Below are positions 1 through 7,744 of a stretch of DNA of 64,000 nucleotides, in pieces. Numbering within the stretch: the first letter of the stretch is position 1; each line of letters begins with the position of its first letter. The stretch is from Streptomyces sp. NBC_01116. Lineage in GTDB: Bacteria > Actinomycetota > Actinomycetes > Streptomycetales > Streptomycetaceae. The notes beneath the pieces are model-generated. The model was not told the DNA's origin. It worked only from the letters and a program-made list of their open reading frames with translations, and did not search any database. The translations under genes were made by a program, and so were the position numbers. Location of the stretch: the NCBI RefSeq assembly GCF_041435495.1, contig NZ_CP108644.1, forward strand, positions 5,255,501-5,319,500, in the 5' to 3' direction.

Positions 1-66
1 CTTCCCGACAAGGCGTCGGTAAATTGTTGCGTCCGGACCCGTGGTCGTGGTCACATGGGTACGAGG

Positions 67-85
67 TGTGGTTAGGCTTACCTAA
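67..85. promoter_or_regulatory. Iron box (DmdR1/IdeR-type operator)
   Basis: The 19-mer TGTGGTTAGGCTTACCTAA matches the IdeR/DmdR consensus TWAGGTTAGSCTWACCTWA at all but two positions near its left end. It lies 35 bases before the start of the small ORF at 120, so an iron-loaded DtxR-family repressor probably controls that gene. The match is seen directly; the regulator is inferred. Confidence 0.8.
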
Positions 86-119
86 CCACGCCCTCCACCG
101 GAGCATCAAGGAGGCATCC

Positions 120-311
120 ATGCCGACGCCCGAGCGCGCAGCGCAGCCGCGACCGACTCCGTCCGCCCTGTCGATGAAAGCCCTGCTGGCCTCGTGTGCC
201 GCGGCCACCGCGATCTCCACCCCGCCGAACGACGAGGCGGCGGAGGAGGACGGCACGGACGCCCGCGCCGTGGTTCCCCCGCCGGCCAGGCGCGGCCCCA
301 GGGCCGCCTGA
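120..311 (+). CDS. Small iron-box-controlled protein of unknown function (63 aa)
   Basis: The ATG at 120 is preceded by a strong AAGGAGG ribosome site with 5-base spacing and by an iron box, so it is a credible gene despite its size. The product has a basic, Pro-rich N-terminus, a short Ala/Leu-rich stretch around residues 18-35 (SMKALLASCAAATAISTPP, one Cys), then an acidic patch and a Pro/Arg tail. The hydrophobic stretch is too short and weak to be called a signal peptide or membrane segment with confidence. I do not recognise a domain. The context implies expression under iron limitation, so roles in iron sparing or siderophore handling are possible but are inference only. Confidence 0.6.
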   Translation: MPTPERAAQPRPTPSALSMKALLASCAAATAISTPPNDEAAEEDGTDARAVVPPPARRGPRAA

Positions 312-398
312 GGGCCGAAAGCCCCGGGACCGAGGCGGCAAGGCCCCGGTCCGAGGAGGAAGGCCCCGGCCCGAGGCCCTACGGGACGGCGACGGGCC
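312..398. repeat. GC-rich imperfect repeats between convergent genes
   Basis: This stretch holds repeated AAGGCCCCGG(T/C)CCGAGG units followed by two copies of GGGCCCTACGGGACG-like sequence that run into the stop codon of the next, convergent gene. It may serve as a shared terminator. No gene is seen. Confidence 0.4.
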
Positions 399-962
399 CT
401 ACGGGACGACGACGACCTTCGCGCCGACCGTCGCGAAGGTCCACATCGCGTTGCCGTCCGCGCGCTTCATCCGGACGCCGCCGGTCTTCGACGTCGGGTC
501 CGGGCTGGCCATCGAGCCGTCCTGCGCCGCGCTGAAGCCGATCGCCACCTCGTCCACGTTCGCGAAGCGGACCACGTGCTCGATCGGGACGCCGTCCGAG
601 CCCTGGACCGTGCCCGAGCGCGAGGTGACCTTGTGGACCCCGGGCGGCGGGCTGACCGGGCTCGGCATCACGGTGAAGGTGCGGATCGCCTCGTTGCCCT
701 CGTCGACCAGCCACACCCGGCGGTCCTTCAGCGCGTAGACCACGCGCTCGCCCCTGCCGGACGCGGCCGGGACCGCCAGCGGGTCGGCCTCGGGCTTCGG
801 CTTGGCGGAGGGCTGGGCCGAGGCGGAGGCGGAGGGCTTCTTGCTCGGCGTGGACGCCACCGAGGCGGGTGCGTTCGCCGAGGCCTGGTAGGCGAGGAAG
901 GCGACCGCGGCGACCGCCGCCGCAGTGAGCCCGGCCACGATTCCCGAGCTTCCCCTAGCCAC
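399..962 (-). CDS. Membrane-anchored protein with a degenerate L,D-transpeptidase (YkuD-like) domain
   Basis: GTG at 962 is chosen because AAAGGGG lies 8 bases upstream; the in-frame ATG at 1004 has no such site. The 187-residue product has one N-terminal membrane segment (about residues 7-28), a Pro/Ser/Ala/Lys linker (30-66), and a C-terminal domain (about 70-187) whose end reads KTGGVRM...MWTFATVGAKVVVVP. This aligns with the catalytic end of YkuD domains (SHGC(I/V)R...GTPVVV), but the His and Cys are replaced by Thr160 and Gly162, so cross-linking activity should be lost. It probably sits outside the membrane, facing the wall, as a binding or regulatory protein. The fold call is inference from this terminal pattern. 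It is divergent from tsaB, about 150 bases apart. Confidence 0.7.
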   Translation of the reverse strand: MARGSSGIVAGLTAAAVAAVAFLAYQASANAPASVASTPSKKPSASASAQPSAKPKPEADPLAVPAASGRGERVVYALKDRRVWLVDEGNEAIRTFTVMPSPVSPPPGVHKVTSRSGTVQGSDGVPIEHVVRFANVDEVAIGFSAAQDGSMASPDPTSKTGGVRMKRADGNAMWTFATVGAKVVVVP

Positions 963-1114
963 CGTGAAATCCCCTTTCGACTGCCGTTGCCGCATGTCGT
1001 ACAAGCGTTTACGTCGTACCCGCGGATACCCGGTGACGGTAGCAGCAGGGAGCGGGCGGGCCGGGACGCCGTACGGACGCCGTAACGCCGTCGGCGGAGC
1101 CGTAGGCTGTTTGC

Positions 1115-1777
1115 GTGCTCTTGCTCGCCATGGATACCGCCACGCCCGCCGTCACCGTCGCCCTGCACGACGGCACGTCCGTCATCGCCTCCTCCGGGCA
1201 GGTCGACGCCCGCAGGCACGGGGAGCTGCTGCTCCCCGCCGTCGACCGGGTCCTCGCCGAGGCCGGGACGGGGCTCGACGCCGTGACGGACGTGGTCGTG
1301 GGCGTCGGCCCCGGCCCGTACACCGGCCTGCGGGTCGGCCTGGTCACCGCCGCCACCTTCGGCTCCGCCCTCTCCGTGCCGGTCCACGGCCTGTGCACCC
1401 TGGACGGCCTCGCGTACGCCGCCGGACTGGAGGGCCTCCAGGGGCCGTTCGCCGTGGCGACCGACGCGCGCCGCAAGGAGGTCTACTGGGCGCGGTACGA
1501 GGACGCCCGCACCCGTTCGGGCGAACCTGCCGTCGACCGGCCCGCCGACATCGCCGGGGCGCTCGCCGGGCTCCCCGTGGTCGGCGCGGGCGCGGTGCTC
1601 TACCCGGACGCCTTCCCGGACGCGCGCGGCCCCGAGCACGTATCCGCCGGGGCGCTCGCCGGGCTCGCCGCCGAACGCCTCGCCGCCGGACAGGAGCTCC
1701 TGGAGCCCCGGCCGCTCTATCTGCGCAGGCCCGACGCGCAGGTCCCGAAGAACTACAAGGTGGTCACCCCCACGTGA
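1115..1777 (+). CDS. tsaB: tRNA threonylcarbamoyladenosine biosynthesis protein TsaB
   Basis: TsaB is the inactive paralogue partner of TsaD in the cytoplasmic complex that transfers threonylcarbamoyl-AMP to A37 of ANN-decoding tRNAs. The 220-residue product opens with the family pattern MLLLAMDTATPAVTVAL and carries the VGVGPGPYTGLRVGL segment typical of TsaB; the metal-binding His pair of TsaD is absent, as expected. GTG at 1115 fits the conserved N-terminus. The stop overlaps the start of rimI (GTGA), which indicates translational coupling. The ATPase subunit gene tsaE is commonly just upstream but is not found in this window. Confidence 0.95.
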   Translation: MLLLAMDTATPAVTVALHDGTSVIASSGQVDARRHGELLLPAVDRVLAEAGTGLDAVTDVVVGVGPGPYTGLRVGLVTAATFGSALSVPVHGLCTLDGLAYAAGLEGLQGPFAVATDARRKEVYWARYEDARTRSGEPAVDRPADIAGALAGLPVVGAGAVLYPDAFPDARGPEHVSAGALAGLAAERLAAGQELLEPRPLYLRRPDAQVPKNYKVVTPT

Positions 1778-2292
1778 GCACCGCCACCGCCGCCGTACTG
1801 CGCGAGATGCGCTGGTGGGACATCGCGCCGGTGCTCGAACTCGAACACGCGCTGTTCCCGGACGACGCCTGGTCGCCCGGCATGTTCTGGTCCGAGCTGG
1901 CCCACGCGCGCGGCCCCGGCGCCACCCGCCACTACGTCGTCGCCGAGGACCCCGCCGGGCGGATCGTCGGCTACGCCGGGCTCGCCGCCCTCGGCGACCT
2001 GGCCGACGTCCAGACGATCGCGGTCAGCCGCGAGGCGTGGGGCACCGGCCTCGGCTCCGAACTCCTCGCCGACCTGCTGAAGGCCGCCACCGCCTTCGAG
2101 TGCGCCACGGTCCTCCTGGAGGTCCGCGTGGACAACACGCGGGCGCAGAAGCTGTACGAGCGCTTCGGCTTCGAACCGATCGGCTTCCGGCGCGGCTACT
2201 ACCAGCCGGGGAACATCGACGCCCTGGTCATGCGCCTCACCATGCAAGAGCAAGCAGTGCACGAGCACCCAGCAGAGACCGGGACTGAATGA
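1774..2292 (+). CDS. rimI: Ribosomal protein alanine N-acetyltransferase RimI (GNAT)
   Basis: This GNAT enzyme acetylates the N-terminus of ribosomal protein S18 in the classical case. The 172-residue protein shows the GNAT order: N-terminal substrate part ([22 protein letters not shown]), beta-strand and acetyl-CoA loop around [15 protein letters not shown], and the [14 protein letters not shown]-like helix (here [18 protein letters not shown]) ending with [20 protein letters not shown] at 1774 overlaps the tsaB stop; the open frame extends far upstream but only in antisense of real coding sequence. Its stop overlaps the start of tsaD. The fixed tsaB-rimI-tsaD order is widespread in actinobacteria. 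Confidence 0.93.
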   Translation: MSTATAAVLREMRWWDIAPVLELEHALFPDDAWSPGMFWSELAHARGPGATRHYVVAEDPAGRIVGYAGLAALGDLADVQTIAVSREAWGTGLGSELLADLLKAATAFECATVLLEVRVDNTRAQKLYERFGFEPIGFRRGYYQPGNIDALVMRLTMQEQAVHEHPAETGTE

Positions 2293-3428
2293 TGGCTGCC
2301 GACGAACCCCTCGTACTCGGCATCGAGACCTCCTGCGACGAGACCGGCGTGGGCATCGTGCGCGGCACGACCCTGCTCGCGGACGCCGTCGCCTCCAGCG
2401 TCGACACCCACGCCCGCTTCGGCGGCGTCGTCCCGGAGATCGCCTCCCGCGCCCACCTGGAGGCGATGGTCCCCACCATCGAACGCGCCCTGAAGGAGGC
2501 CGGGATCAGCGCCCGCGACCTCGACGGGATCGCCGTCACCTCGGGCCCCGGGCTCGCTGGAGCGCTGCTCGTCGGCGTCTCGGCCGCGAAGGCGTACGCG
2601 TACGCGCTGGGCAAGCCGCTCTACGGTGTCAACCACCTCGCCTCGCACATCTGCGTCGACCAGCTGGAGCACGGCCCGCTGCCCGAGCCGACGATGGCCC
2701 TGCTGGTCAGCGGCGGCCACTCCTCGCTCCTGCTGGCCCCCGACATCACCAGCGACGTCCGCCCGCTCGGCGCGACGATCGACGACGCGGCTGGCGAGGC
2801 CTTCGACAAGATCGCCCGCGTGCTGAACCTCGGCTTCCCCGGCGGCCCGGTCATCGACCGGCTCGCGAAGGAGGGCGACCCGGCGTCGATCGCGTTCCCG
2901 CGCGGTCTGACCGGCCCGCGCGACGCCCCGTACGACTTCTCCTTCTCCGGGCTCAAGACCTCCGTCGCCCGCTGGATCGAGGCGAAGCGCGCGGCGGGCG
3001 AGGAGGTGCCGGTACGGGACGTGGCGGCGTCCTTCCAGGAGGCCGTGGTGGACGTGCTCACCCGCAAGGCGGTCCGGGCCTGCAAGGACGAGGGCGTCGA
3101 CCACCTGATGATCGGCGGCGGCGTCGCGGCCAACTCCCGGCTGCGCGCGCTGGCCCAGGAGCGCTGCGAGCGGGCCGGCATCCGGCTGCGGGTGCCGCGC
3201 CCCGGGCTCTGCACCGACAACGGGGCGATGGTCGCGGCGCTCGGCGCGGAGATGGTCGCCCGCAATCGCCGCCCCTCCGACCTGGAGCTGTCCGCGGACT
3301 CCTCGCTGCCGGTGACCGAGCCGCACGTGCCGGGCGCCGACCACGGTCACGGAGACCCGCACGGACACGGACACGCGCACGATCACGACCACGTGCACGA
3401 GATCAGCAAGGACAACCTGTACTCATGA
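2289..3428 (+). CDS. tsaD: tRNA N6-adenosine threonylcarbamoyltransferase TsaD with a His-rich tail
   Basis: This is the catalytic subunit of t6A synthesis. The N-terminus [17 protein letters not shown] and the NHLASH motif (His116 and His120, metal ligands) are clear, followed by the SGGHSSLL nucleotide-binding strand and the Asn-containing [11 protein letters not shown] and CTDNGAMVA segments. At 379 residues it is longer than the usual 335-345 because of a C-terminal extension from about residue 340, rich in His, Gly and Asp (for example [20 protein letters not shown]). The tail could bind Zn or Ni; this is not part of the family fold. ATG at 2289 or 2292 are both possible. It overlaps rimI and the next gene by 4 bases each. 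Confidence 0.95.
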   Translation: MMAADEPLVLGIETSCDETGVGIVRGTTLLADAVASSVDTHARFGGVVPEIASRAHLEAMVPTIERALKEAGISARDLDGIAVTSGPGLAGALLVGVSAAKAYAYALGKPLYGVNHLASHICVDQLEHGPLPEPTMALLVSGGHSSLLLAPDITSDVRPLGATIDDAAGEAFDKIARVLNLGFPGGPVIDRLAKEGDPASIAFPRGLTGPRDAPYDFSFSGLKTSVARWIEAKRAAGEEVPVRDVAASFQEAVVDVLTRKAVRACKDEGVDHLMIGGGVAANSRLRALAQERCERAGIRLRVPRPGLCTDNGAMVAALGAEMVARNRRPSDLELSADSSLPVTEPHVPGADHGHGDPHGHGHAHDHDHVHEISKDNLYS

Positions 3429-3694
3429 GCGCCGGGACCATCGTCCTGATGTGGGAGGCCCGCGCCACCGAGGGGCGCGGCGGCGAACTCCTGGAGTGGG
3501 CGCGGGTGCGGGCCGCCGAGCTGGCCCGCGAGCCCGACCGCGGCGAACTGCTGCGCGCCCCGCAGGACCGGGTGCTGGTGATGACGTGGTGGAGGGGCGC
3601 CTCGTACGGCGACGACCTCCCCGAACTCCCCGAGCCCGACGCCGCCCTGATCACCCGTCCGGTGCACCGGTGGCGCTTCGAGGCGGTGGGCTGA
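3425..3694 (+). CDS. Conserved small protein of unknown function, last gene of the t6A operon
   Basis: The 89-residue ORF starts with ATG inside the ATGA overlap with tsaD, so it is very likely cotranscribed and translationally coupled. The sequence ([20 protein letters not shown] ... [11 protein letters not shown] ... DRVLVMTWW ... [11 protein letters not shown]) has alternating strands and a helix, with length and layout like a dimeric ferredoxin-like (ABM/antibiotic monooxygenase-like) fold, but I see no diagnostic residue. It has no signal peptide or membrane segment, so it is cytoplasmic. The function is unknown; a link to tRNA modification rests only on operon position. Confidence 0.75.
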   Translation: MSAGTIVLMWEARATEGRGGELLEWARVRAAELAREPDRGELLRAPQDRVLVMTWWRGASYGDDLPELPEPDAALITRPVHRWRFEAVG

Positions 3695-3712
3695 GGGGCG
3701 GCCCGGGCCCCT

Positions 3713-3820
3713 GAGACCTTCGCGCCCCGGCCCCGAGACCTTCGCGCCCCTGCTCCTGAGGCCTTCGAGCCCGGCTCCTGAGGCCTTCGCGCCCGGGCCC
3801 GGTCAGCCCTTCGCGCCCCG
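3713..3820. repeat. Five imperfect 22-23 bp tandem repeats
   Basis: Units of the form GAG(A/G)CCTTCG(C/A)GCCC begin near 3713, 3735, 3758, 3780 and 3803. The last copy overlaps the 3' end of the convergent TetR gene. It probably grew by slippage and may double as a termination region. Confidence 0.75.
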
Positions 3821-4552
3821 CGTTCCGCGCCTGAGCAGGCCGTCCACGATCGCGTCGAGCTCCTCGACGGTCTCGTAGTCGGCCGCGTACTCCCGCCAGC
3901 GGTCCTTGACCCCGGTGAGCCGGGGCAGCTCCGCCGCGTCCTGCTCGGTGATCATCTCCGGGAAGAACTCCCGGCGCGACGGGTTCTCCGCCCGGCGGTC
4001 CGCCGCCCTGCGGAAGACCAGGTCCCCGTAGACGTAACTCCAGATCGTCCGGTACGCCCGGACCGAGCGGGCCGGGGAGAGTCCGCAGGCGAGAGCGCAG
4101 TCGATGATCTCCTCCACCATCCACAGGGCGTTGCGGTCGGTCAGCTCGCCGAGCGCCAGGATGTCCAGCACCCAGGGGATCCTGCCGATGATGTCGTGCA
4201 TGTGCGCGGCCACCGCCACCAGCCGCTCGCGCGGGTCCTCGGGCAGCTCCGGGCGCGGGAACGCCGCCGCCGTGCCGGACAGGGTCAGCATCAGCAGCTC
4301 GTCCTTGTCCTGCACGTAGTGGTAGAGCGCCATGGGCGTGCTGCCCAGCTCCTTCGCCACCCGCCGCATGGACAGGGCGGCCACGCCCTCCTCCTCGACG
4401 ATGCGGCGCGCGGTGGCGACCATCACGTCCGGGTCCAGCCGGCGGGGCCGGCCCACGGGCCGTCCCGCGGGCCGGCCGACCGTGCCCGGTTTGCCGCCCG
4501 CCGCCGGATCTTTCATCTTCTTCGCCTTCTCGGTCTTCTCGGTGCCTGACAC
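3803..4552 (-). CDS. TetR-family transcriptional repressor
   Basis: The 249-residue protein has a long basic N-terminal arm (Lys- and Pro-rich, with GRPAGRPVGRPRR, AT-hook-like), then a TetR helix-turn-helix (about residues 40-90) containing ALSMRRVAKELG and MALYHYVQDKDELL, and a helical ligand domain of the tetracycline-repressor C-terminal type. It is divergent from an MFS drug exporter about 130 bases away. The standard arrangement would be that it represses the exporter and itself until an exported compound binds. Its last codons fall inside the tandem repeats. The inducer is unknown. Confidence 0.9.
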   Translation of the reverse strand: MSGTEKTEKAKKMKDPAAGGKPGTVGRPAGRPVGRPRRLDPDVMVATARRIVEEEGVAALSMRRVAKELGSTPMALYHYVQDKDELLMLTLSGTAAAFPRPELPEDPRERLVAVAAHMHDIIGRIPWVLDILALGELTDRNALWMVEEIIDCALACGLSPARSVRAYRTIWSYVYGDLVFRRAADRRAENPSRREFFPEMITEQDAAELPRLTGVKDRWREYAADYETVEELDAIVDGLLRRGTRGAKG

Positions 4553-4621
4553 CTGGGCATTCTCTCCTTCCGGGGCTCCGCTCCGGTCCGCCGCGGGGCC
4601 CTCCCGGTGCTCCGGCGCTTA

Positions 4622-4642
4622 TTTTCTATACGTGTATGGTAA
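4622..4642. promoter_or_regulatory. Candidate TetR operator between the divergent repressor and exporter
   Basis: The A/T-rich segment TTTTCTATACGTGTATGGTAA contains the dyad ATAC-GT-GTAT at 4628-4637. It stands out from its GC-rich surroundings and sits about 40 bases before the exporter start, where a -10 region would be. Confidence 0.55.
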
Positions 4643-4679
4643 TTCTCGACCGGGAGAAGCGCGAAGGGAAGGGGACGTC

Positions 4680-6197
4680 ATGGACGGCGCGGGAGAGAGC
4701 GGGACGGGAAGAGCGGCCGGGAGCGGGGCGGCGCGCGCGCCGGGCGCGGGGGAGCGGCACGCGCGGTGGCTGCTGGTGGTCGCGCTCACGGTGCAGTTCC
4801 TGGTGTCCCTGGACATGTCCGTGGTGAACGTCGCGCTGCCCGACATCCGCAGCGACCTCGGCTTCGGCGGGGACGGCCTGCTGTGGGTCGTGAACGCCTA
4901 CGCCCTCGCCTTCGGCGGGCTCCTCATGCTCGGCGGCCGGCTCGCCGATCTGGTCGGCCCGCGCCGCGTCCTGACGGCGGGTCTGGTGCTCTTCGGTCTG
5001 GCCAGCCTGGCCGGCGGGCTCGCCTGGTCGCCCGGGTCGCTGGTGGCGGCGCGGGCCGTCCAGGGCGTCGGCGCGGCGGCCCTCGCCCCGGTGGCGTTCG
5101 CCCTGATCACCCTCGCCTTCCCGGCCGGGCCCGCCCGGTCCCGGGCGCTCGGGCTGTGGGGCATGGCGGGCGCGGCGGGCGGCGCGGTCGGGGTGCTGGC
5201 GGGCGGGGTGCTCACCGACGCGACGGGCTGGCGGTCCGTGATGCTCGTCAACGTGCCGATCGTCGCCTTCGCGCTGGCCGCCGCCGCGCGCACCGGACCC
5301 GTCGGCGGGGGGCGCCGGGCCGGGGCGCGGCTGGACGTGGCCGGGGCGCTGCTGGTCACGGCCGGGACGACGCTGCTCGTCCTCGGGCTGGTGCGGGCCT
5401 CGGACCACGGCTGGGGCTCGGCGGTCACGCTCGCCTCCCTCGGCGCCGCGGTGATCCTGCTGGCGGCCTTCGTCGCCGTCGAGCTGCGGACCGCCTCCCC
5501 GCTGCTCCGGCCCGGCCTGCTGCGGGGGCGGCCGGTGCTGACCGCGAACCTGTTCTGTCTGCTGCTGGCCTCGGCCCAGTTCGGCGCGTTCTACTTCGTC
5601 TCGCTCTACATGCAGCTGGTCCTCGGGTTCGGGGCGACCGCCGCCGGGTTCGCGTTCCTGCCGTTCTGCGTGGGCGTCGTCGCGGGCTCGGTCCTCGCTG
5701 CCCGCGCGGTCGCCGTGCTCGGCCTCCGGCGGCTGATGACGGTGGGCGCGACGCTCGCCGCGCTCGGCATGGCCTGGTTCGCGGCGACCGCCACGGTCGA
5801 CGGCGGCTTCCTCGTCTCCATCCTCGGCCCCTCGCTGGTCTGCTCCTTCGGCATAGGGCTCTGCTTCGTGCCGCTCGGCACGGCCGCGACGACCGACGTG
5901 GCCCCCGGCGAGACCGGCATGGCCTCCGGGCTGCTCAACAGCTCGCGGCAGGTCGGCGGCTCGCTCGGCCTCGCGGTCCTGGTCACCGTCGCCGCCCAGG
6001 TCACGGGCGGCTCCACCGGGCTCGCCGAGTTGTCCTCGGGGTACGAGGCCGCGTTCTGGGCGGCGGCGGGACTCCTGGCGCTGGCCGCGCTGGCCGCGTA
6101 CGTCCTGCTCCCGGCGGAGCGGAAGGCCCCCGGCGGGCCGGCGGCCGCGGAGCGGGGCCGGGGAGCCGAGCGGGAGGGCGACGCCGCCCCCCGCTGA
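4680..6197 (+). CDS. MFS multidrug exporter of the DHA2 (14-TM) family
   Basis: ATG at 4680 follows GAAGGGAAGGGG; the frame is open upstream but only through the promoter region. The 505-residue protein begins with a polar Gly/Ala leader, then TM1 with QFLVSLDMSVVNVALPDI (the motif D1-type segment of DHA2 drug exporters), motif A (GGRLADLVGPRRVL) and motif C-like RAVQGVGAAAL. About 14 hydrophobic segments follow and the tail is charged. It should export a hydrophobic toxic compound by proton antiport across the cytoplasmic membrane, under control of the divergent TetR gene. The substrate cannot be read from sequence. Confidence 0.92.
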   Translation: MDGAGESGTGRAAGSGAARAPGAGERHARWLLVVALTVQFLVSLDMSVVNVALPDIRSDLGFGGDGLLWVVNAYALAFGGLLMLGGRLADLVGPRRVLTAGLVLFGLASLAGGLAWSPGSLVAARAVQGVGAAALAPVAFALITLAFPAGPARSRALGLWGMAGAAGGAVGVLAGGVLTDATGWRSVMLVNVPIVAFALAAAARTGPVGGGRRAGARLDVAGALLVTAGTTLLVLGLVRASDHGWGSAVTLASLGAAVILLAAFVAVELRTASPLLRPGLLRGRPVLTANLFCLLLASAQFGAFYFVSLYMQLVLGFGATAAGFAFLPFCVGVVAGSVLAARAVAVLGLRRLMTVGATLAALGMAWFAATATVDGGFLVSILGPSLVCSFGIGLCFVPLGTAATTDVAPGETGMASGLLNSSRQVGGSLGLAVLVTVAAQVTGGSTGLAELSSGYEAAFWAAAGLLALAALAAYVLLPAERKAPGGPAAAERGRGAEREGDAAPR

Positions 6198-6347
6198 GCC
6201 CGTGCGGGTGGGGGCGGCGGGGCCGGGGCGTGTCCGATGAGTTCGGGCGGGCGGCCGGGTCTACCTTCCACGACGTCCGGACCGCCCGGCCCGGACGCGC
6301 GGACGGCCCGAAGAGGACCCGAAGAGGGCCCGAAGAAGGAGAAGACC

Positions 6348-6812
6348 ATGCAGAAGATCACCCCCTGTCTCTGGTACGACGGCAAGGCCCGGGAGGCGGC
6401 CGAGACGTACGTCGCGATCTTCGGCGGGGACTCCCGCATCCTGGACGTCACCTACTACGGCGAGTCGGCCCCGGGCGAGACGGGCTCCGTGCTCACCGTC
6501 GGGTTCCGGCTCGCGGGCCAGGACTACACGGGACTCAACGGCGGCCCGCAGTTCCCCTTCACCGAGGCGATCTCGCTCTCCGTGGACTGCGCCGACCAGG
6601 CCGAGGTGGACCGGTTCTGGGACGCGCTCTCCGAGGGCGGTGAGGAGGGGCAGTGCGGCTGGCTCAAGGACAGGTTCGGCGTCTCCTGGCAGATCGTGCC
6701 GAACGAGCTGCCGCGCCTGCTGGCCGACCCGGACCCGGCGAAGGCGGACCGGACCATGAAGGCGATGCTCGGCATGGCCAAGCTGGACGTCCAGGCGCTG
6801 CGCGACGCCTGA
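6348..6812 (+). CDS. VOC-family protein (PhnB/3-demethylubiquinone-9 methyltransferase-like)
   Basis: The 154-residue protein begins MQKITPCLWYDGKAREAAETYVAIFG and contains the typical GLNGGPQFPFTEAISLSVDC and CGWLKDRFGVSWQIVP blocks, with MLGMAKLDV near the end. This is the PhnB-like branch of the vicinal-oxygen-chelate fold, a cytoplasmic dimer. Members are annotated as 3-demethylubiquinone methyltransferase-like but mostly have no proven reaction. ATG at 6348 has AAGAAGGAGAAG just upstream. It sits alone on this strand behind the exporter, with about 150 bases between. Confidence 0.9.
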   Translation: MQKITPCLWYDGKAREAAETYVAIFGGDSRILDVTYYGESAPGETGSVLTVGFRLAGQDYTGLNGGPQFPFTEAISLSVDCADQAEVDRFWDALSEGGEEGQCGWLKDRFGVSWQIVPNELPRLLADPDPAKADRTMKAMLGMAKLDVQALRDA

Positions 6813-6970
6813 ACGGGCGTGCGGTCGCGGAGGCTCGAGCCACCACGCGCTCGCGGGAACCTGAACCGGAGCGCGGCCGGAGGAGCCTCGGCCGGTGCGC
6901 GGCAGTGCGTGGCCTGGCGGGCCCGAAACGCGCGCGCGGGCCCCGCGACCCGGTCGGTACTGTTCTGCGC

Positions 6971-7744
6971 ATGCCACGCCGTGCCACGCTCCCACCGCCT
7001 CCGCCGCCGGTCGAGATCCGCTCCTGGCCCGACCGCGAGACGATGCTCGCCGACCGGTCGGTGGTCCTGGCCGAACTCGTGAAGACGCACGTGGGGGCGG
7101 GGCGGCTCGGGCTGTTGTGGATGTGGGCGGGGATCGCCGCGATCGGCTGGAGCCTGGTGGGCTCCGCGATCGTCATGTTCGAACAGGCGATTGACCTGGC
7201 CGACTTCGTCAGCGTCATCGGCGGAATCGTCAGCCTGGTCGTCGGCGCGGCGGTGCTGATCCCGGCCGTCGTCTTCTGCTGCCTCGGTGTCGCGCGGGAC
7301 CGGAAGGTCCGCACGCTGCTCACCGCCTGGGGCGCGCTGGACCGGGACCCGGAGCGCGACCGGCTGCTGCGGATGCCCGGGACGAGCCTCGTCTGGCTGC
7401 TGCTGTCGTTCGTCGTGGGCGCGGCGGGGCTCGCCCTCTGCGTGATCGGGCCCGCGAGCGCGCGGCCCGGCCGGGAGACGTACGGGCTGGTCGCCCTGAT
7501 GATGGGCCTCGGCATGGTGGCCTGGCTGACCGCGCTGACCGGCGCGGTCACGGCCCTGGCGCACCGCCGCTGGGTGGTGGGCGTCCTGATGGGACCCGCC
7601 GGGCGGGTCAGCCCAGCGGATGGCCGATCAGCATCGTCGGAGCCCCCGCCACCCGGGTCAGGAACACCGTCGCCGCGTGCGGACCGCTCAGCTTCATCCG
7701 GCGACGCAGTTCCTCCGGCTCGACCGCCGAACCGCGCTTCTTGA
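6971..7744 (+). CDS. Four-TM membrane protein of unknown function; tail overlaps an antisense gene
   Basis: ATG at 6971 fits the start of a soluble Pro-rich leader and a charged segment; four hydrophobic segments follow (about residues 42-64, 77-103, 137-158, 173-195), with a short cytoplasmic loop around GVARDRKVRTLLTAWGALDRD. The frame stays open to 7744, about 137 bases into the 3' end of the convergent methyltransferase gene, giving a Ser/Pro-rich tail. This end may be a shadow left by loss of an earlier stop. I do not recognise the family. Confidence 0.6.
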   Translation: MPRRATLPPPPPPVEIRSWPDRETMLADRSVVLAELVKTHVGAGRLGLLWMWAGIAAIGWSLVGSAIVMFEQAIDLADFVSVIGGIVSLVVGAAVLIPAVVFCCLGVARDRKVRTLLTAWGALDRDPERDRLLRMPGTSLVWLLLSFVVGAAGLALCVIGPASARPGRETYGLVALMMGLGMVAWLTALTGAVTALAHRRWVVGVLMGPAGRVSPADGRSASSEPPPPGSGTPSPRADRSASSGDAVPPARPPNRAS

